Origin: an uncultured Erythrobacter sp.
GTDB lineage: Bacteria > Pseudomonadota > Alphaproteobacteria > Sphingomonadales > Sphingomonadaceae
NCBI RefSeq assembly: GCF_947502395.1
Contig: NZ_CANMZM010000002.1
Location: 186,001 to 250,000 of the forward strand
DNA length: 64,000 bases
Direction of reading: 5' to 3'
Numbering within the stretch: the first letter of the stretch is position 1; the number at the start of each line of letters is the position of its first letter. Positions 1 through 9,539 of the stretch are shown piece by piece. The notes beneath the pieces are model-generated. The model ran no database searches, was not told the origin of the DNA, and worked only from the letters and a program-made list of their open reading frames with translations. The position numbers and the translations under genes are program-made.

Positions 1-1980
1 CGCGGTGAGCTCTACAGTATAAAGCGGCTCAGCATTCGCGCCAGCTTCTGGCTCCAGGTCCAGCTCAAAATGCTCACCTAACTGGGGGATCAGTGCATCG
101 AGCCATGTGTGGAACTGCGTATCGACATCGGCCCGCGCATCAAGTTCTTCGCTGGCGACGATACGCTTTGCGCCAAGCGCTTCGAGGCGAACATCGATCT
201 TTCGCGGCACTTCCTGAAACGTCGCAGCCCAATCGCTATTGCCACAACCAACCAGGAAGTACGACACTTCATCGAGACGGGCCTTGGTCGCCTCCAGCCA
301 ATCGACAAACTTCGCCGCATTATCCGGTGGCATGCCATTATAAGACGCACAGGCGATCGCGACCGCACCTTCGGCTGGCAATTTGCCCACGAAAGCATCG
401 AGCGGTGCCATCGTCACATCAAAACCGCTGAACTCGGCCTTTTGCGCGAGCTCGCGAGCAAAGCTCTCGCTCGATCCCAAATTCGATCCGAAAAGTACCG
501 TCAGCGACGTGCCATGCTTTGCCACACGCGATGTCATTTGCGCCTCGTCGTTGGGTTGCACCTTAGCGGTCGCCGCCCCCAACCGCTCCACATCATTGCG
601 AAGCTGAGCCTTGATCGTGAATTCGTTCGGCTTGATCGAAAGCGTTTCCTTAATGTCGAGCTCATAATTCGAATAATCGAACAGCTCAAAGCGTTGAAGG
701 ATCATGCCCAAGACTAGGATCGATTCCTGAATTGCGAACTGCCGTCCAATGCAGGCACGCTGGCCATTTCCGAAAGGCTTGTACGCTGCCGGATCGCGAG
801 CCGCCTCGGCTTCGGCGGAGAAGTTGTCAGGATTAAATGCGTCAGGGTTGTCGCCCCACACATTGGTATCGCGGTGGAGCGAGGGGATGACGACCGTTGT
901 GAATGTCCCTTTGGGGAGAGCGTATTTGCCGCCCAGCACTTCGTCCTTGAAAGGTGCCAGTCCAAATGCCGGCGCGGTTGGCCAGAGCCGCAGCGCCTCA
1001 AGCAGGATCGAGCGGACATAAGGCAATTGTCCAATCTGCTGAAGCGTTGGTGATTGATCAATATTACGGCCCAGAACTGCGTCCACCTCAGCATAGGCGC
1101 GGCGAAGCACATCGCGATCTTTAAGCAGGTAATAGAGCGCAAAAGATAGCAAGCCGGAGGTCGTTTCATGCCCAGCGATCAGAAAAGTGTTGATCTGGAA
1201 ACGGATATTCTCATCGGAAAGCCGCTCACCGGTTCGCGCGTCGCGTCCAGAAAGCATGAAGTCGAGCAAGTCTTCCGGCCCGTCACTACCCTTATTGCGT
1301 CTTTCACGGATGATCTCATCCACGAGGCGGTTCATGTAGGCTGCGTCGCGATGCAATTGCTTGATTTGCTCGCCCTTCAACAATTTCTCGCCGGGGAGGC
1401 CGCGCATCTTCTGTGTGGTGCTTAGTGTTCGATTGAGCGCCTCAATGAATGGGTGAAAATCATCACGGTAGAAGGAATTGAAGCGGTAACCAAAGCCGCA
1501 GACGCCAATTGTGTCGAGCGTCAGCCGGATCATGTCCTTGGGGACATCAATCACATCATCCGAATTCATCCGCTCCCATTTGAGCATCAATTGGCTGGCG
1601 ATGTCCTGCATCATGGGAAGATAGCTGCCCATCGCCTTCTGACTGAAGGATGGCAGGAGAATGTGGTGCGCTTTGGACCAATTCGGATCGTCGGTATCGC
1701 CCGTAAAAAGTCCGTCACCCGCGATCGAGCGCAAACGTTTGAGCGGCCCACGGACGGTCTTGTCAAAACGCTTTTCGTCGCAAACCTCGGCGACCAAATC
1801 AGCCCCGGAAACAAACACAAGAGTGTTGCCCATAACCTCAAGCTTGAAGATCGGGCCGTACTCTTCTGCCAACCTCATCAACTCTTGAATCAGCTTCGAA
1901 GCATCAACGGTAAAGGCATTGCCAAGTAGCGGTACGCCCGGAGGCTTCGGTATCTCAAGGAGTTGGCTCGCATCTGTCAT
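1..1980 (-). CDS. CYP102-type (BM3-like) cytochrome P450 fused to flavodoxin/NADPH reductase, C-terminus truncated at window edge
   Basis: Reverse-strand translation from ATG at 1980 is open to base 1 (MTDASQLLEIPKPPGVPLLGNAF...). It has the P450 I-helix AGHETTSG, heme motif PFGNGQRACIG, then the flavodoxin-like SLTVLFGSNLGSSESFARELA. Missing from the ORF track because it leaves the window. Confidence 0.93.
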   Translation of the reverse strand, partial: MTDASQLLEIPKPPGVPLLGNAFTVDASKLIQELMRLAEEYGPIFKLEVMGNTLVFVSGADLVAEVCDEKRFDKTVRGPLKRLRSIAGDGLFTGDTDDPNWSKAHHILLPSFSQKAMGSYLPMMQDIASQLMLKWERMNSDDVIDVPKDMIRLTLDTIGVCGFGYRFNSFYRDDFHPFIEALNRTLSTTQKMRGLPGEKLLKGEQIKQLHRDAAYMNRLVDEIIRERRNKGSDGPEDLLDFMLSGRDARTGERLSDENIRFQINTFLIAGHETTSGLLSFALYYLLKDRDVLRRAYAEVDAVLGRNIDQSPTLQQIGQLPYVRSILLEALRLWPTAPAFGLAPFKDEVLGGKYALPKGTFTTVVIPSLHRDTNVWGDNPDAFNPDNFSAEAEAARDPAAYKPFGNGQRACIGRQFAIQESILVLGMILQRFELFDYSNYELDIKETLSIKPNEFTIKAQLRNDVERLGAATAKVQPNDEAQMTSRVAKHGTSLTVLFGSNLGSSESFARELAQKAEFSGFDVTMAPLDAFVGKLPAEGAVAIACASYNGMPPDNAAKFVDWLEATKARLDEVSYFLVGCGNSDWAATFQEVPRKIDVRLEALGAKRIVASEELDARADVDTQFHTWLDALIPQLGEHFELDLEPEAGANAEPLYTVELTA

Positions 1981-2525
1981 GGCGTCCGTTCATGCCAGAC
2001 GAGAATTCGTACCGGAAGGGGGCTCATGAATTTACGATTCGACAGATACGAACACCTTCTTGCCGTCACGCTCACCGATATGAGAGGACAGTTTCCGCAA
2101 CCTTGCACCATTTGTCACGCACATGGCTACGCTTGCGCCCAGTGACCGGGCCGACCGCAATGCCGCACGGCAAGAGATCAAGTGCATATAGGGGCTGTGG
2201 TCTGGCGGTGGAGGCGGATTTGGTCGGATTGGCGTTAGCACACTACAGGGGCTTCTCGGCCAAGGGGCGCTCGACCAGATCGATCCGTTTGACCAAATCC
2301 AGCTCGACTATTCGATAAGCATTTGCCGCAAGAGTCGGAGCTATTCGGAAGTAGGTTGCGTCCTGTTCGAAAAATCGCAGATCTCCCGAAAGTCGACCAC
2401 CGACGCGGATCGGCTATGCGAACATCTCGATCTTGCCTGTCCCAACCCATGGCGCACAGAAAAGCCGTTTGCCTTCTTTGGCTTAGCCTCACTCACCGCC
2501 AACACACTTGACATAAGCATCATTA

Positions 2526-2552
2526 TGACAGATATTTCTGTCATGACAGAAA
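2526..2552. promoter_or_regulatory. Operator-like overlapping palindromes TGACAGATATTTCTGTCA / TTTCTGTCATGACAGAAA
   Basis: Perfect 18-bp palindrome TTTCTGTCATGACAGAAA (2535-2552), overlapped by near-perfect TGACAGATATTTCTGTCA (2526-2543), at the start of the regulator gene. Confidence 0.7.
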
Positions 2553-3124
2553 CAACTATCGATTCGGATAAACTCCCTGCAGCTGTCGAGGCTTTTGTGC
2601 TTCGCTGGGGAGACCTTGGTGGGCAGTGGGGTGTTAATCGCTCGGTTGCTCAGATCCAGGCGCTGTTGCTTTTGTCCGATCGTCCGCTGACTGCCGAAGA
2701 GATTTCTGAAAAGCTCGGCATGGCACGCTCGAACGTTTCGAACAGCATCAAGGAACTTCTTAACTGGAAGCTGGTGATGCGCGTGCCTGTTCTGGGGGAC
2801 AGGCGCGATCACTACGTCGCTGAAACCGATATGTGGCAGATGGCGAGCAAGGTTGCTCAAGGGCGCAAAGAACGCGAGATTGACCCCATGGTCGCCGCGA
2901 TCCGGACCGCGATGGAAGGGATCGACGACCCCAAAATTAGTCCAGAAGTGCGCCAGCGTCTCCACGGTATGCACGATTTCATCAACACCGTTGAGAGCTG
3001 GTACAATCAGATGATCCATGTGCCCCCGCAACAGCTTATGCGACTGATTGGGCTGGGCGGCAAAGTGGTGGGCCTTCTCAAGTTCGTCAGCCGCAAGGAC
3101 AAGGCGGAAACCGAAGACGGGTAA
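2543..3124 (+). CDS. GbsR/MarR-family transcriptional regulator
   Basis: ORF 2525..3124; winged-helix region LTAEEISEKLGMARSNVSNSIKELLNWKLV is GbsR-like. In-frame ATG at 2543 preferred because ATG 2525 lies upstream of/within the palindromes. Confidence 0.8.
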   Translation: MTETTIDSDKLPAAVEAFVLRWGDLGGQWGVNRSVAQIQALLLLSDRPLTAEEISEKLGMARSNVSNSIKELLNWKLVMRVPVLGDRRDHYVAETDMWQMASKVAQGRKEREIDPMVAAIRTAMEGIDDPKISPEVRQRLHGMHDFINTVESWYNQMIHVPPQQLMRLIGLGGKVVGLLKFVSRKDKAETEDG

Positions 3125-3140
3125 AAAATTTGATACTGAA

Positions 3141-3158
3141 TTTCTCTCAATACAGAAA
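3141..3158. promoter_or_regulatory. Second copy of the operator-like motif, TTTCTCTCAATACAGAAA
   Basis: Matches 2535-2552 at 15/18 positions with the same TTTCT-ST-4nt-ACAGAAA layout; just upstream of the DUF4166 gene. Confidence 0.6.
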
Positions 3159-3185
3159 TAACTAATTGTTCAGGAGGTGGGCAAG

Positions 3186-3875
3186 ATGCAGATGATGGCT
3201 AAGGAAGAGCGGCAGATCTTGGGGCACGAGGGTGCGCCAGCCCAGCTGGCTGACATTCGCTTCAGACAGCTCTTGGGAAATGCCAGCTGGGATGCCCTGC
3301 CTGCCCGTGTCCGTGCGCGCTTTGGCAAGCGGCTCAATGCGGGCGATAGCGCGAGCTATGTCGGCCAGGTGGCAGCATGCCAGATGAGCCTGAGCGGACG
3401 CATTCTCGCACAATGCTGCCGCCTGATCGGTGCGCCTCTGCCGTTGGAACGCAAAGGCGGAGGCGCCGCAATGGTCAGCGTGACAGAGGATGGGGCGAGC
3501 GGAGGTCAAGTATGGACTCGGATGTACGCAAGGCGGCGCGGCTTTCCGCAGGTCATCCATTCAGCCAAGCGGTTTGCCGGGCCCACTGGCCTTGAGGAAT
3601 ACCTAGGGCGCGGTTTCGGCATCGCCTTGCGGGTGAGGGCGATTGAAGGCGGCATTCGCTTCTCCAGCGATCACTATTTTCTTGAAATTGGCGGCAAACG
3701 CTTTCGCCTTCCCCAATGGCTCGCACCGGGTGAGCTTACCATCGATCACGTAGATCAGGGCGAAGGCGAATTCACCTTCTCCCTTGCCCTCAACCACGCC
3801 CTTCTGGGCGAGGTCATGCACCAGCATTGCCGCTTCTGCGACCAATCCGACAAAAGAGAAGGACAAATCCAATGA
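3186..3875 (+). CDS. DUF4166 domain-containing protein
   Basis: ORF 3177..3875; ATG 3186 preferred, with AGGAGG 8 nt upstream. Sequence resembles DUF4166. Confidence 0.7.
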   Translation: MQMMAKEERQILGHEGAPAQLADIRFRQLLGNASWDALPARVRARFGKRLNAGDSASYVGQVAACQMSLSGRILAQCCRLIGAPLPLERKGGGAAMVSVTEDGASGGQVWTRMYARRRGFPQVIHSAKRFAGPTGLEEYLGRGFGIALRVRAIEGGIRFSSDHYFLEIGGKRFRLPQWLAPGELTIDHVDQGEGEFTFSLALNHALLGEVMHQHCRFCDQSDKREGQIQ

Positions 3876-5422
3876 CCGATATCCTATGGTTCTTCGTCTT
3901 CGCCCAGATGATGATGGGCGCGTTTGATACGCTCTACCATCATGAGGGGACAGAACGTCTCGCGTGGCGTCCTTCGCAACGGTTGGAGCTGACCCTGCAC
4001 GGCATCCGCAATCTCGCTTATGCCGTCATGTTCATGGCACTTGGATGGTTTGAACCGCGGGGCGGCTGGGCCATTGCGCTCGTGCTTCTCCTGTTGGGCG
4101 AGCTCTTCATCACCTTGTGGGATTTTGTCGAGGAAGATCGCACCCGGCTGCTTCCGGCGAGCGAAAGAGTAACCCACACTTTACTCACCCTCAACTACGG
4201 GGTCATTCTCGCCATGCTTATTCCGTGGCTAATCGGCTTGGCGCAGCAACCCAGCGCTCTGGCAAGCAGCTACCACGGGCTTATGAGCTGGTTCTGCATC
4301 CTTGCGAGCATTGGCGTAGTCATCTCTGGTCTGCGCGATCTCGCCGCGGCTAAGCGGACCGAGCGCTTGACCGAGCGCGAACCGAGCGAGCTGGCGGCCA
4401 TCCTACCCGCGCGACAATCGGTACTGGTTACTGGGGGAACCGGCTTTATCGGCAGTCGCCTTGTGCAAGGCCTCCTCGCAGCAAGGCATGAGGTAACCGT
4501 CCTTACTCGCAACAAATCCAGTGTCATGCCGCTCGCTGCGCATGGACCACTCCGCAATATTCAATCACTCGAGGAAATTGCCGATAACGCGCATTTTGAC
4601 GCGGTCGTAAACCTTGCCGGGGAACCCATCTCCGATACTCCCTGGACCAAAGCGAAACGGGTCAAGATCGTGCAATCTCGCCTGCGCACCACTTATGACA
4701 TTATCCGCCTGATAAAGCGCCTTGAGCATAAGCCTGAGGTGCTGATCAACGGATCAGCCATTGGTTGGTATGGCCTTCGTGGTGATGAAATCCTGGATGA
4801 GCAAGCCCAAGGAACCAACTGCTTCTCACGTCGAGTGTGCCGTTCCTGGGAACGGGCGGCGGCGCCTGCTGAAAGCCTAGGTGTGCGGACCGTGTATCTT
4901 CGCACCGGGCTCGTCCTTGATCGCAGCGGCGGCATGCTCGCAAAGCTTCTGACCCCGTTCGAGTTTGGACTTGGCGGGAAGTTTGGCCATGGCAAGCAAT
5001 GGATGAGCTGGATCCACCGCGACGATCTCGTCAGGCTTATCTGCCACACCATTGCGCGCCGTGAGATAAGCGGTCCACTCAATGGTACTGCGCCAGAACC
5101 TGTCACCAATGCAGAATTCACTGCCGCGCTTGGCAAGGCGCTTAAACGGCCTGCCATTCTGCCAGTTCCAGCATGGCCCCTTCGCAAGGGTCTTGGGGCG
5201 TTCGCAGAGGAATTGCTGCTCAGTGGACAGTTGGTCATTCCCGAAGTTGCTCGGCGCAGCGGCTTCATCTTCGAATACCCATCAATCGATCTGGCGTTTG
5301 CGCAGATCGTAGGCTCCCCGCCTAATTCCACTGCGCAGGATCGAGCGCAAGCAGTTCTGACAGCTGAGCGTAGAGCGCTGGCTCCTCAGCCCGCATTGCA
5401 CGGGGTTTCTCGAAGAAGGTGA
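3872..5422 (+). CDS. N-terminal multi-TM domain fused to TIGR01777-family NAD(P)-binding epimerase
   Basis: ATG 3872 overlaps the upstream TGA (ATGA). N-terminal hydrophobic helices, then SVLVTGGTGFIGSRLV and NGSAIGWYG, typical of TIGR01777. Confidence 0.82.
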   Translation: MTDILWFFVFAQMMMGAFDTLYHHEGTERLAWRPSQRLELTLHGIRNLAYAVMFMALGWFEPRGGWAIALVLLLLGELFITLWDFVEEDRTRLLPASERVTHTLLTLNYGVILAMLIPWLIGLAQQPSALASSYHGLMSWFCILASIGVVISGLRDLAAAKRTERLTEREPSELAAILPARQSVLVTGGTGFIGSRLVQGLLAARHEVTVLTRNKSSVMPLAAHGPLRNIQSLEEIADNAHFDAVVNLAGEPISDTPWTKAKRVKIVQSRLRTTYDIIRLIKRLEHKPEVLINGSAIGWYGLRGDEILDEQAQGTNCFSRRVCRSWERAAAPAESLGVRTVYLRTGLVLDRSGGMLAKLLTPFEFGLGGKFGHGKQWMSWIHRDDLVRLICHTIARREISGPLNGTAPEPVTNAEFTAALGKALKRPAILPVPAWPLRKGLGAFAEELLLSGQLVIPEVARRSGFIFEYPSIDLAFAQIVGSPPNSTAQDRAQAVLTAERRALAPQPALHGVSRRR

Positions 5423-6137
5423 CTATCGCTTCGGCGAAGAATTCTTCGTGATTGGAGGCACCATAGGGGTCGATTAGAGTATCGGCCCCGCCTTCAACCC
5501 GCGCCACATGGCCCTGATACGCCTCCAACATTGCTTTCTCCCAGCCTGCATAGGCCTGACCCTTGCGCAGGATCGGAATGCCGTTGGTGTGGCCCGTCAA
5601 AGCGTCCAATTGATGGGCAAATTCGTGAATGACGACGTTGTGGCCATCGTCCGGGTCAAAGCCACCATGCAGAGCATGATCCCATGACAGAACGACCGGT
5701 CCCCTTGCCCAGCTTTCGCCCAGCAAGGTCAATCTGTCCTCATGCACGATATAGCCATCATGCGCATTACGATGCGGACGGAAGGCCGAGGGGTATAGCA
5801 GCACATTGCGGATCGTATCGTACCAGGCCGGGCTGTTGACGATCAGAAGGCACGCCTGTGCCGCGATCGAAAGCCGCATGCTTTCGGTCACCTCAAGACC
5901 ATTTTTCCCGCGAAAGGTTACCTGATCGAGGAACAGATTGATCTTGCCCTCCAGCTTGGGGCGCAGTTCATCCGGAATCCGTCGGAAAAGCGGAAAAAGC
6001 TCCGCAACCACCGCCCGTTGTTGCGCTGTGAGAGGGGTTGCTAAAAGCTGCGTACGCCTCTGCTGCCGAGACCAGCGACGATACCAAAAGACACCGATAA
6101 TTAGCGCGGCACCAATCAAGAAAGGCAGGAAGGTCAT
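5322..6137 (-). CDS. mtfA: MtfA-family zinc-dependent peptidase
   Basis: VVIHEFAHQLDALTGHTNGIP zinc motif and NHEEFFAEAIVTFFEKP, typical of MtfA. Confidence 0.88.
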   Translation of the reverse strand: MTFLPFLIGAALIIGVFWYRRWSRQQRRTQLLATPLTAQQRAVVAELFPLFRRIPDELRPKLEGKINLFLDQVTFRGKNGLEVTESMRLSIAAQACLLIVNSPAWYDTIRNVLLYPSAFRPHRNAHDGYIVHEDRLTLLGESWARGPVVLSWDHALHGGFDPDDGHNVVIHEFAHQLDALTGHTNGIPILRKGQAYAGWEKAMLEAYQGHVARVEGGADTLIDPYGASNHEEFFAEAIVTFFEKPRAMRAEEPALYAQLSELLALDPAQWN

Positions 6138-6995
6138 TACGAAGGGATCAAAACACTCATGCTAACAACGCCGACATCATTACCGATTTAGGGTGTCAGG
6201 GCTGTATTGCCAGACGCAGACTATTCGCTTGGACCCAATGCTCTTGTGAACTTCTGATGTTTAGCCCTTCACGACAATTGTAATCGTGATTACGTCTTGC
6301 AAAGCAATGAGGTGCAGCCTTCATGGCTGAGCCTGTTCTTGGGCTCTCAATTTCGCTTTCACTGCAAAAATTGAGTGTTTGGGCCCGACCAAGCTTCTCT
6401 GACGGCTGCAAAGGAGCTTTTGAAACCAGCAGAAGGGCCGCTCCTGCGAGAGAATGGCGACGGGCTTATCTGGGGAGAGTGCCGGGGCTGTGGCTCAATC
6501 CCTTAACGGCTTGTGGTCTCAGAACTTGACGCTGGCTACAATTGCACCTGCCCCAGCCGCAAATTTCTTTGCAAGCATGCCCTTGCGCTCATGTACATAC
6601 GCGCCTTTCGCTGAGGGCAGTGTCCCGCAATGGGTGCGGGATTGGCTCTCACGCCGTCGCGGAGCGAGTACGGCAACCGCCACCGGGAAAAGGAAGACAA
6701 GAAAGGCCCAAGCCATCGATTGCCGCGACCAAGATCGATATCGAGCCCAAGACAATGACGCCAGAGGCACTCGCCAAGGCAGAAGCGCAACACGAGCGCA
6801 ATCGCAAGAAGCGCGAAGAGATGATCGTGTACGGGATAGCCGCGATGACTGGATCGAGGATCGGCTTGAACGCGGCCTCACCGGTTTTGATCCGCTTCGT
6901 CACCCAGGAATAGCAAGCGCCCACATTTTGCATCTGAGAAGCAAAGGGTGCATCCATGACCGCGAATCTTCATTTGCGTGAAAAGAGCGGATGCC

Positions 6996-8261
6996 ATGTT
7001 TGAGATACCTCAGGATATTCAAGACTACCTCACCGTGCTCGACGAGTTTATCGAGCGGGAGATCAAACCGCTCGAACAACGCGATGACAACATCCGCTTT
7101 TTCGATCACCGACGCGAGCACGCTCGGACCGACTGGGACAATGAAGGCCTGCCGCGAGAGGAATGGGAAGACCTTATGCGGCAAGCAAAAAAGCTCTCCG
7201 ACAAGGCCGGTCATTACCGCTATCAACTACCACATGAATTCGGCGGACAGGACGGCACCAATCTGGGCATGGCGGTCATACGCCATCACCTCGCCAAGAA
7301 GGGGCTTGGGCTCCATAACGATCTTCAGAACGAACACTCGATCGTGGGAAATCTCGTCCAGCCGCTGATGATGCGCGACTTTGGAACGCCGGCACAAAAA
7401 GAAAAGTTTATGGAGGGCATGTTGCGTGATGAGCAACGCTGGGCCTTTGGCCTTACCGAAGAAGCCCACGGTTCCGACGCAACACATATGAACACCACAG
7501 CCACTCGCCACACCAAGGATGGCGTGGAGGGCTGGCTTATCAATGGCGAGAAAATGTGGACCACTGGGCTTCACACAGCTACCCACGTCATGACTTTTGC
7601 TCGGCACTCAGGCGAAGATGGCGATGCGAAGAGCCTGGGGTGCTTTGTGGTTGATGCGAAGGCTGAAGGCTTTGAAATCGGGGAGTATCTTTGGACGTTC
7701 AATATGCCCACCGATCACCCAAAATGCTCCTTCAGTGACGTGTTCGTGCCCGATGAAATGGTGCTGGGAGACCTCGATTGGGGCCTGGCTGCAGCGCAAC
7801 ACTTCGTCCATGAAAACCGTATCCGGCAAGCTGCCAGCTCTCTTGGAGCTGCTGAATACTGCGTTGCTGAGTCGATCCAATACGCCAAGGAACGCAAACC
7901 TTTCGGCAAGCCCCTCTGGCTCAATCAGGCGATCCAGTTTCCTATCGTGGAGCTTGCCACACAATGCGAAATGCTGCGCCTGCTGATTTTCAAAACTGCG
8001 TGGGAAATGGATCAGATGCCTAAGCCAGAAGTCGCGAAAAAACTCTCGCACAAGGTCTCCATGTGCAATTATTGGGCAAACAGGCTGGTATGCGATGCCG
8101 CAGATCGTGCGATGCAGGTCCACGGCGGCATTGGCTATTCGCGGCATAAGCCGTTCGAACACATCTACCGCCACCATCGTCGCTATCGCATCACCGAAGG
8201 CTCAGAAGAGATCCAGATGCGCAAAGTCGCAGGCGTTCTCTTCGGCAAAATCGCGAACTAA
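6996..8261 (+). CDS. Acyl-CoA dehydrogenase family protein
   Basis: FGLTEEAHGSDATHM, VHGGIGYSRHKPFEHIYRHHRRYRITEGSEEIQ; acyl-CoA dehydrogenase fold motifs. Confidence 0.9.
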   Translation: MFEIPQDIQDYLTVLDEFIEREIKPLEQRDDNIRFFDHRREHARTDWDNEGLPREEWEDLMRQAKKLSDKAGHYRYQLPHEFGGQDGTNLGMAVIRHHLAKKGLGLHNDLQNEHSIVGNLVQPLMMRDFGTPAQKEKFMEGMLRDEQRWAFGLTEEAHGSDATHMNTTATRHTKDGVEGWLINGEKMWTTGLHTATHVMTFARHSGEDGDAKSLGCFVVDAKAEGFEIGEYLWTFNMPTDHPKCSFSDVFVPDEMVLGDLDWGLAAAQHFVHENRIRQAASSLGAAEYCVAESIQYAKERKPFGKPLWLNQAIQFPIVELATQCEMLRLLIFKTAWEMDQMPKPEVAKKLSHKVSMCNYWANRLVCDAADRAMQVHGGIGYSRHKPFEHIYRHHRRYRITEGSEEIQMRKVAGVLFGKIAN

Positions 8262-8273
8262 CGCCGAGCGCGC

Positions 8274-9539
8274 CTACTCGGTTCGAAGAGCCTCAATTGG
8301 TGATAAGCGTGAGGCTCGAATTGCGGGATAGCTCCCAAACACCAAACCCAAAAAGGCTGAAAACGCCAGCGAACCTAATGCGACGCCGATCCCAATCGGA
8401 ACCGGAAAGTCAGCATAGGCCGTCAACGCCGCTCCTGCGAGCCACGCCAAGGTCAGACCTACAGCCCCACCCAAAACGCACAGCACAGCGGCTTCGACAA
8501 GAAACTGGTTGCGGATATCGCTTCCCTTCGCGCCCAGCGCCATGCGCAGACCAATCTCACGAGTGCGTTCGGTGACGCTAACCAGCATGATATTCATGAT
8601 CCCGATCCCGCCAACCAGCAGTGAGATAGATGCAATAGCCACCAGCACCGCTTGCAGGATGCCAGTGATGAACTGGCTTTCTTCCATGAACTCTTGCGTG
8701 GTGCGCACACGGAAGGGGTTTATCTCTCCGTCGCGGACCCGGTAGCGGTCCTTCAACACATTGGTGATGTCGATTTTGCCTTGGACGAGCGAAGCCCCCT
8801 CCTCAAAACCTGCGAAAGCCAGTTGCAAATCGTCTGGACCCGGCAGTGTGTCACCGACAAATCGTTGACGAATTGTGGAGATTGGCATCACCACCGTATC
8901 ATCATTGTCGGTGCCAAAGGTTGAACCTTTCTCTTCAAGCAGGCCAATGACCTGAAACGGCACCCCATCGACGCGTACCGTTTCGCCAACTGGGTCAAAC
9001 TCTCCAAAAAGTGTCTCTGCCGTGGTGCGGCCCAAGACCAACACCCGTGCCGCCGAACGGACATCGGCTTCGCTGATATAGCGGCCACGATCAGCCGGGT
9101 GATTGGTGATCTGGCCGTAGCCCGGCGTAGTGCCCACCGCGCTGGTCGATGTGCTGGCTCCCGCCGTCACAAGATCGAGCGTAGAACGCAGTTGCGGTGC
9201 TGTTGCGATTATGCCGGGGACCTCACGCTCAATCGCTCGCAAATCACGGCTCGTAAGCCGTCCACGATCAAAGGAGCGGCGACCACCCTCATTATCGGGC
9301 TCCGGCACAATGATCGCCATGTTGGAGCCAAAGCTGTTGATCGACTGCATCACCGATTCTTGCGCGCCATTGCCTACAGCAACCGCCAATGTGACTGCGA
9401 ACACGCCGATCAAAACACCCAGCATTGTGAGGATCGAACGCATCAAATTTGTGTGCAAAGCCGTTAGGGCGATGGCGATATTGACGCCCCAACTTGCCAA
9501 GAAATTGGACCTTCTAGGCCTTACCGGAACGCTTGCCAT
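8274..9539 (-). CDS. MacB/FtsX-type ABC transporter permease
   Basis: MRSILTMLGVLIGVFAVTLAVAVGNGAQ and GIGIMNIMLVSVTERTREIGLRMALGAK. Confidence 0.92.
   Translation of the reverse strand: MASVPVRPRRSNFLASWGVNIAIALTALHTNLMRSILTMLGVLIGVFAVTLAVAVGNGAQESVMQSINSFGSNMAIIVPEPDNEGGRRSFDRGRLTSRDLRAIEREVPGIIATAPQLRSTLDLVTAGASTSTSAVGTTPGYGQITNHPADRGRYISEADVRSAARVLVLGRTTAETLFGEFDPVGETVRVDGVPFQVIGLLEEKGSTFGTDNDDTVVMPISTIRQRFVGDTLPGPDDLQLAFAGFEEGASLVQGKIDITNVLKDRYRVRDGEINPFRVRTTQEFMEESQFITGILQAVLVAIASISLLVGGIGIMNIMLVSVTERTREIGLRMALGAKGSDIRNQFLVEAAVLCVLGGAVGLTLAWLAGAALTAYADFPVPIGIGVALGSLAFSAFLGLVFGSYPAIRASRLSPIEALRTE

Noticed and set aside
109-717. 202-aa plus-strand ORF and neighbouring plus ORFs 1168..1929
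   Set aside because: Antisense to the CYP102-type gene, which was missing from the ORF track.
4693-5331. 212-aa minus-strand ORF
   Set aside because: Antisense to the TIGR01777 epimerase; Arg/Ser-rich shadow.
6160-6995. Several overlapping 60-175 aa ORFs between mtfA and the acyl-CoA dehydrogenase
   Set aside because: Frames on both strands compete. Hydrophobic segments appear in two different minus frames (6649..6957 and 6519..6881), which could be a frameshifted remnant, but nothing is recognisable; left unannotated.
7608-8177. 189-aa minus-strand ORF
   Set aside because: Antisense to the acyl-CoA dehydrogenase.
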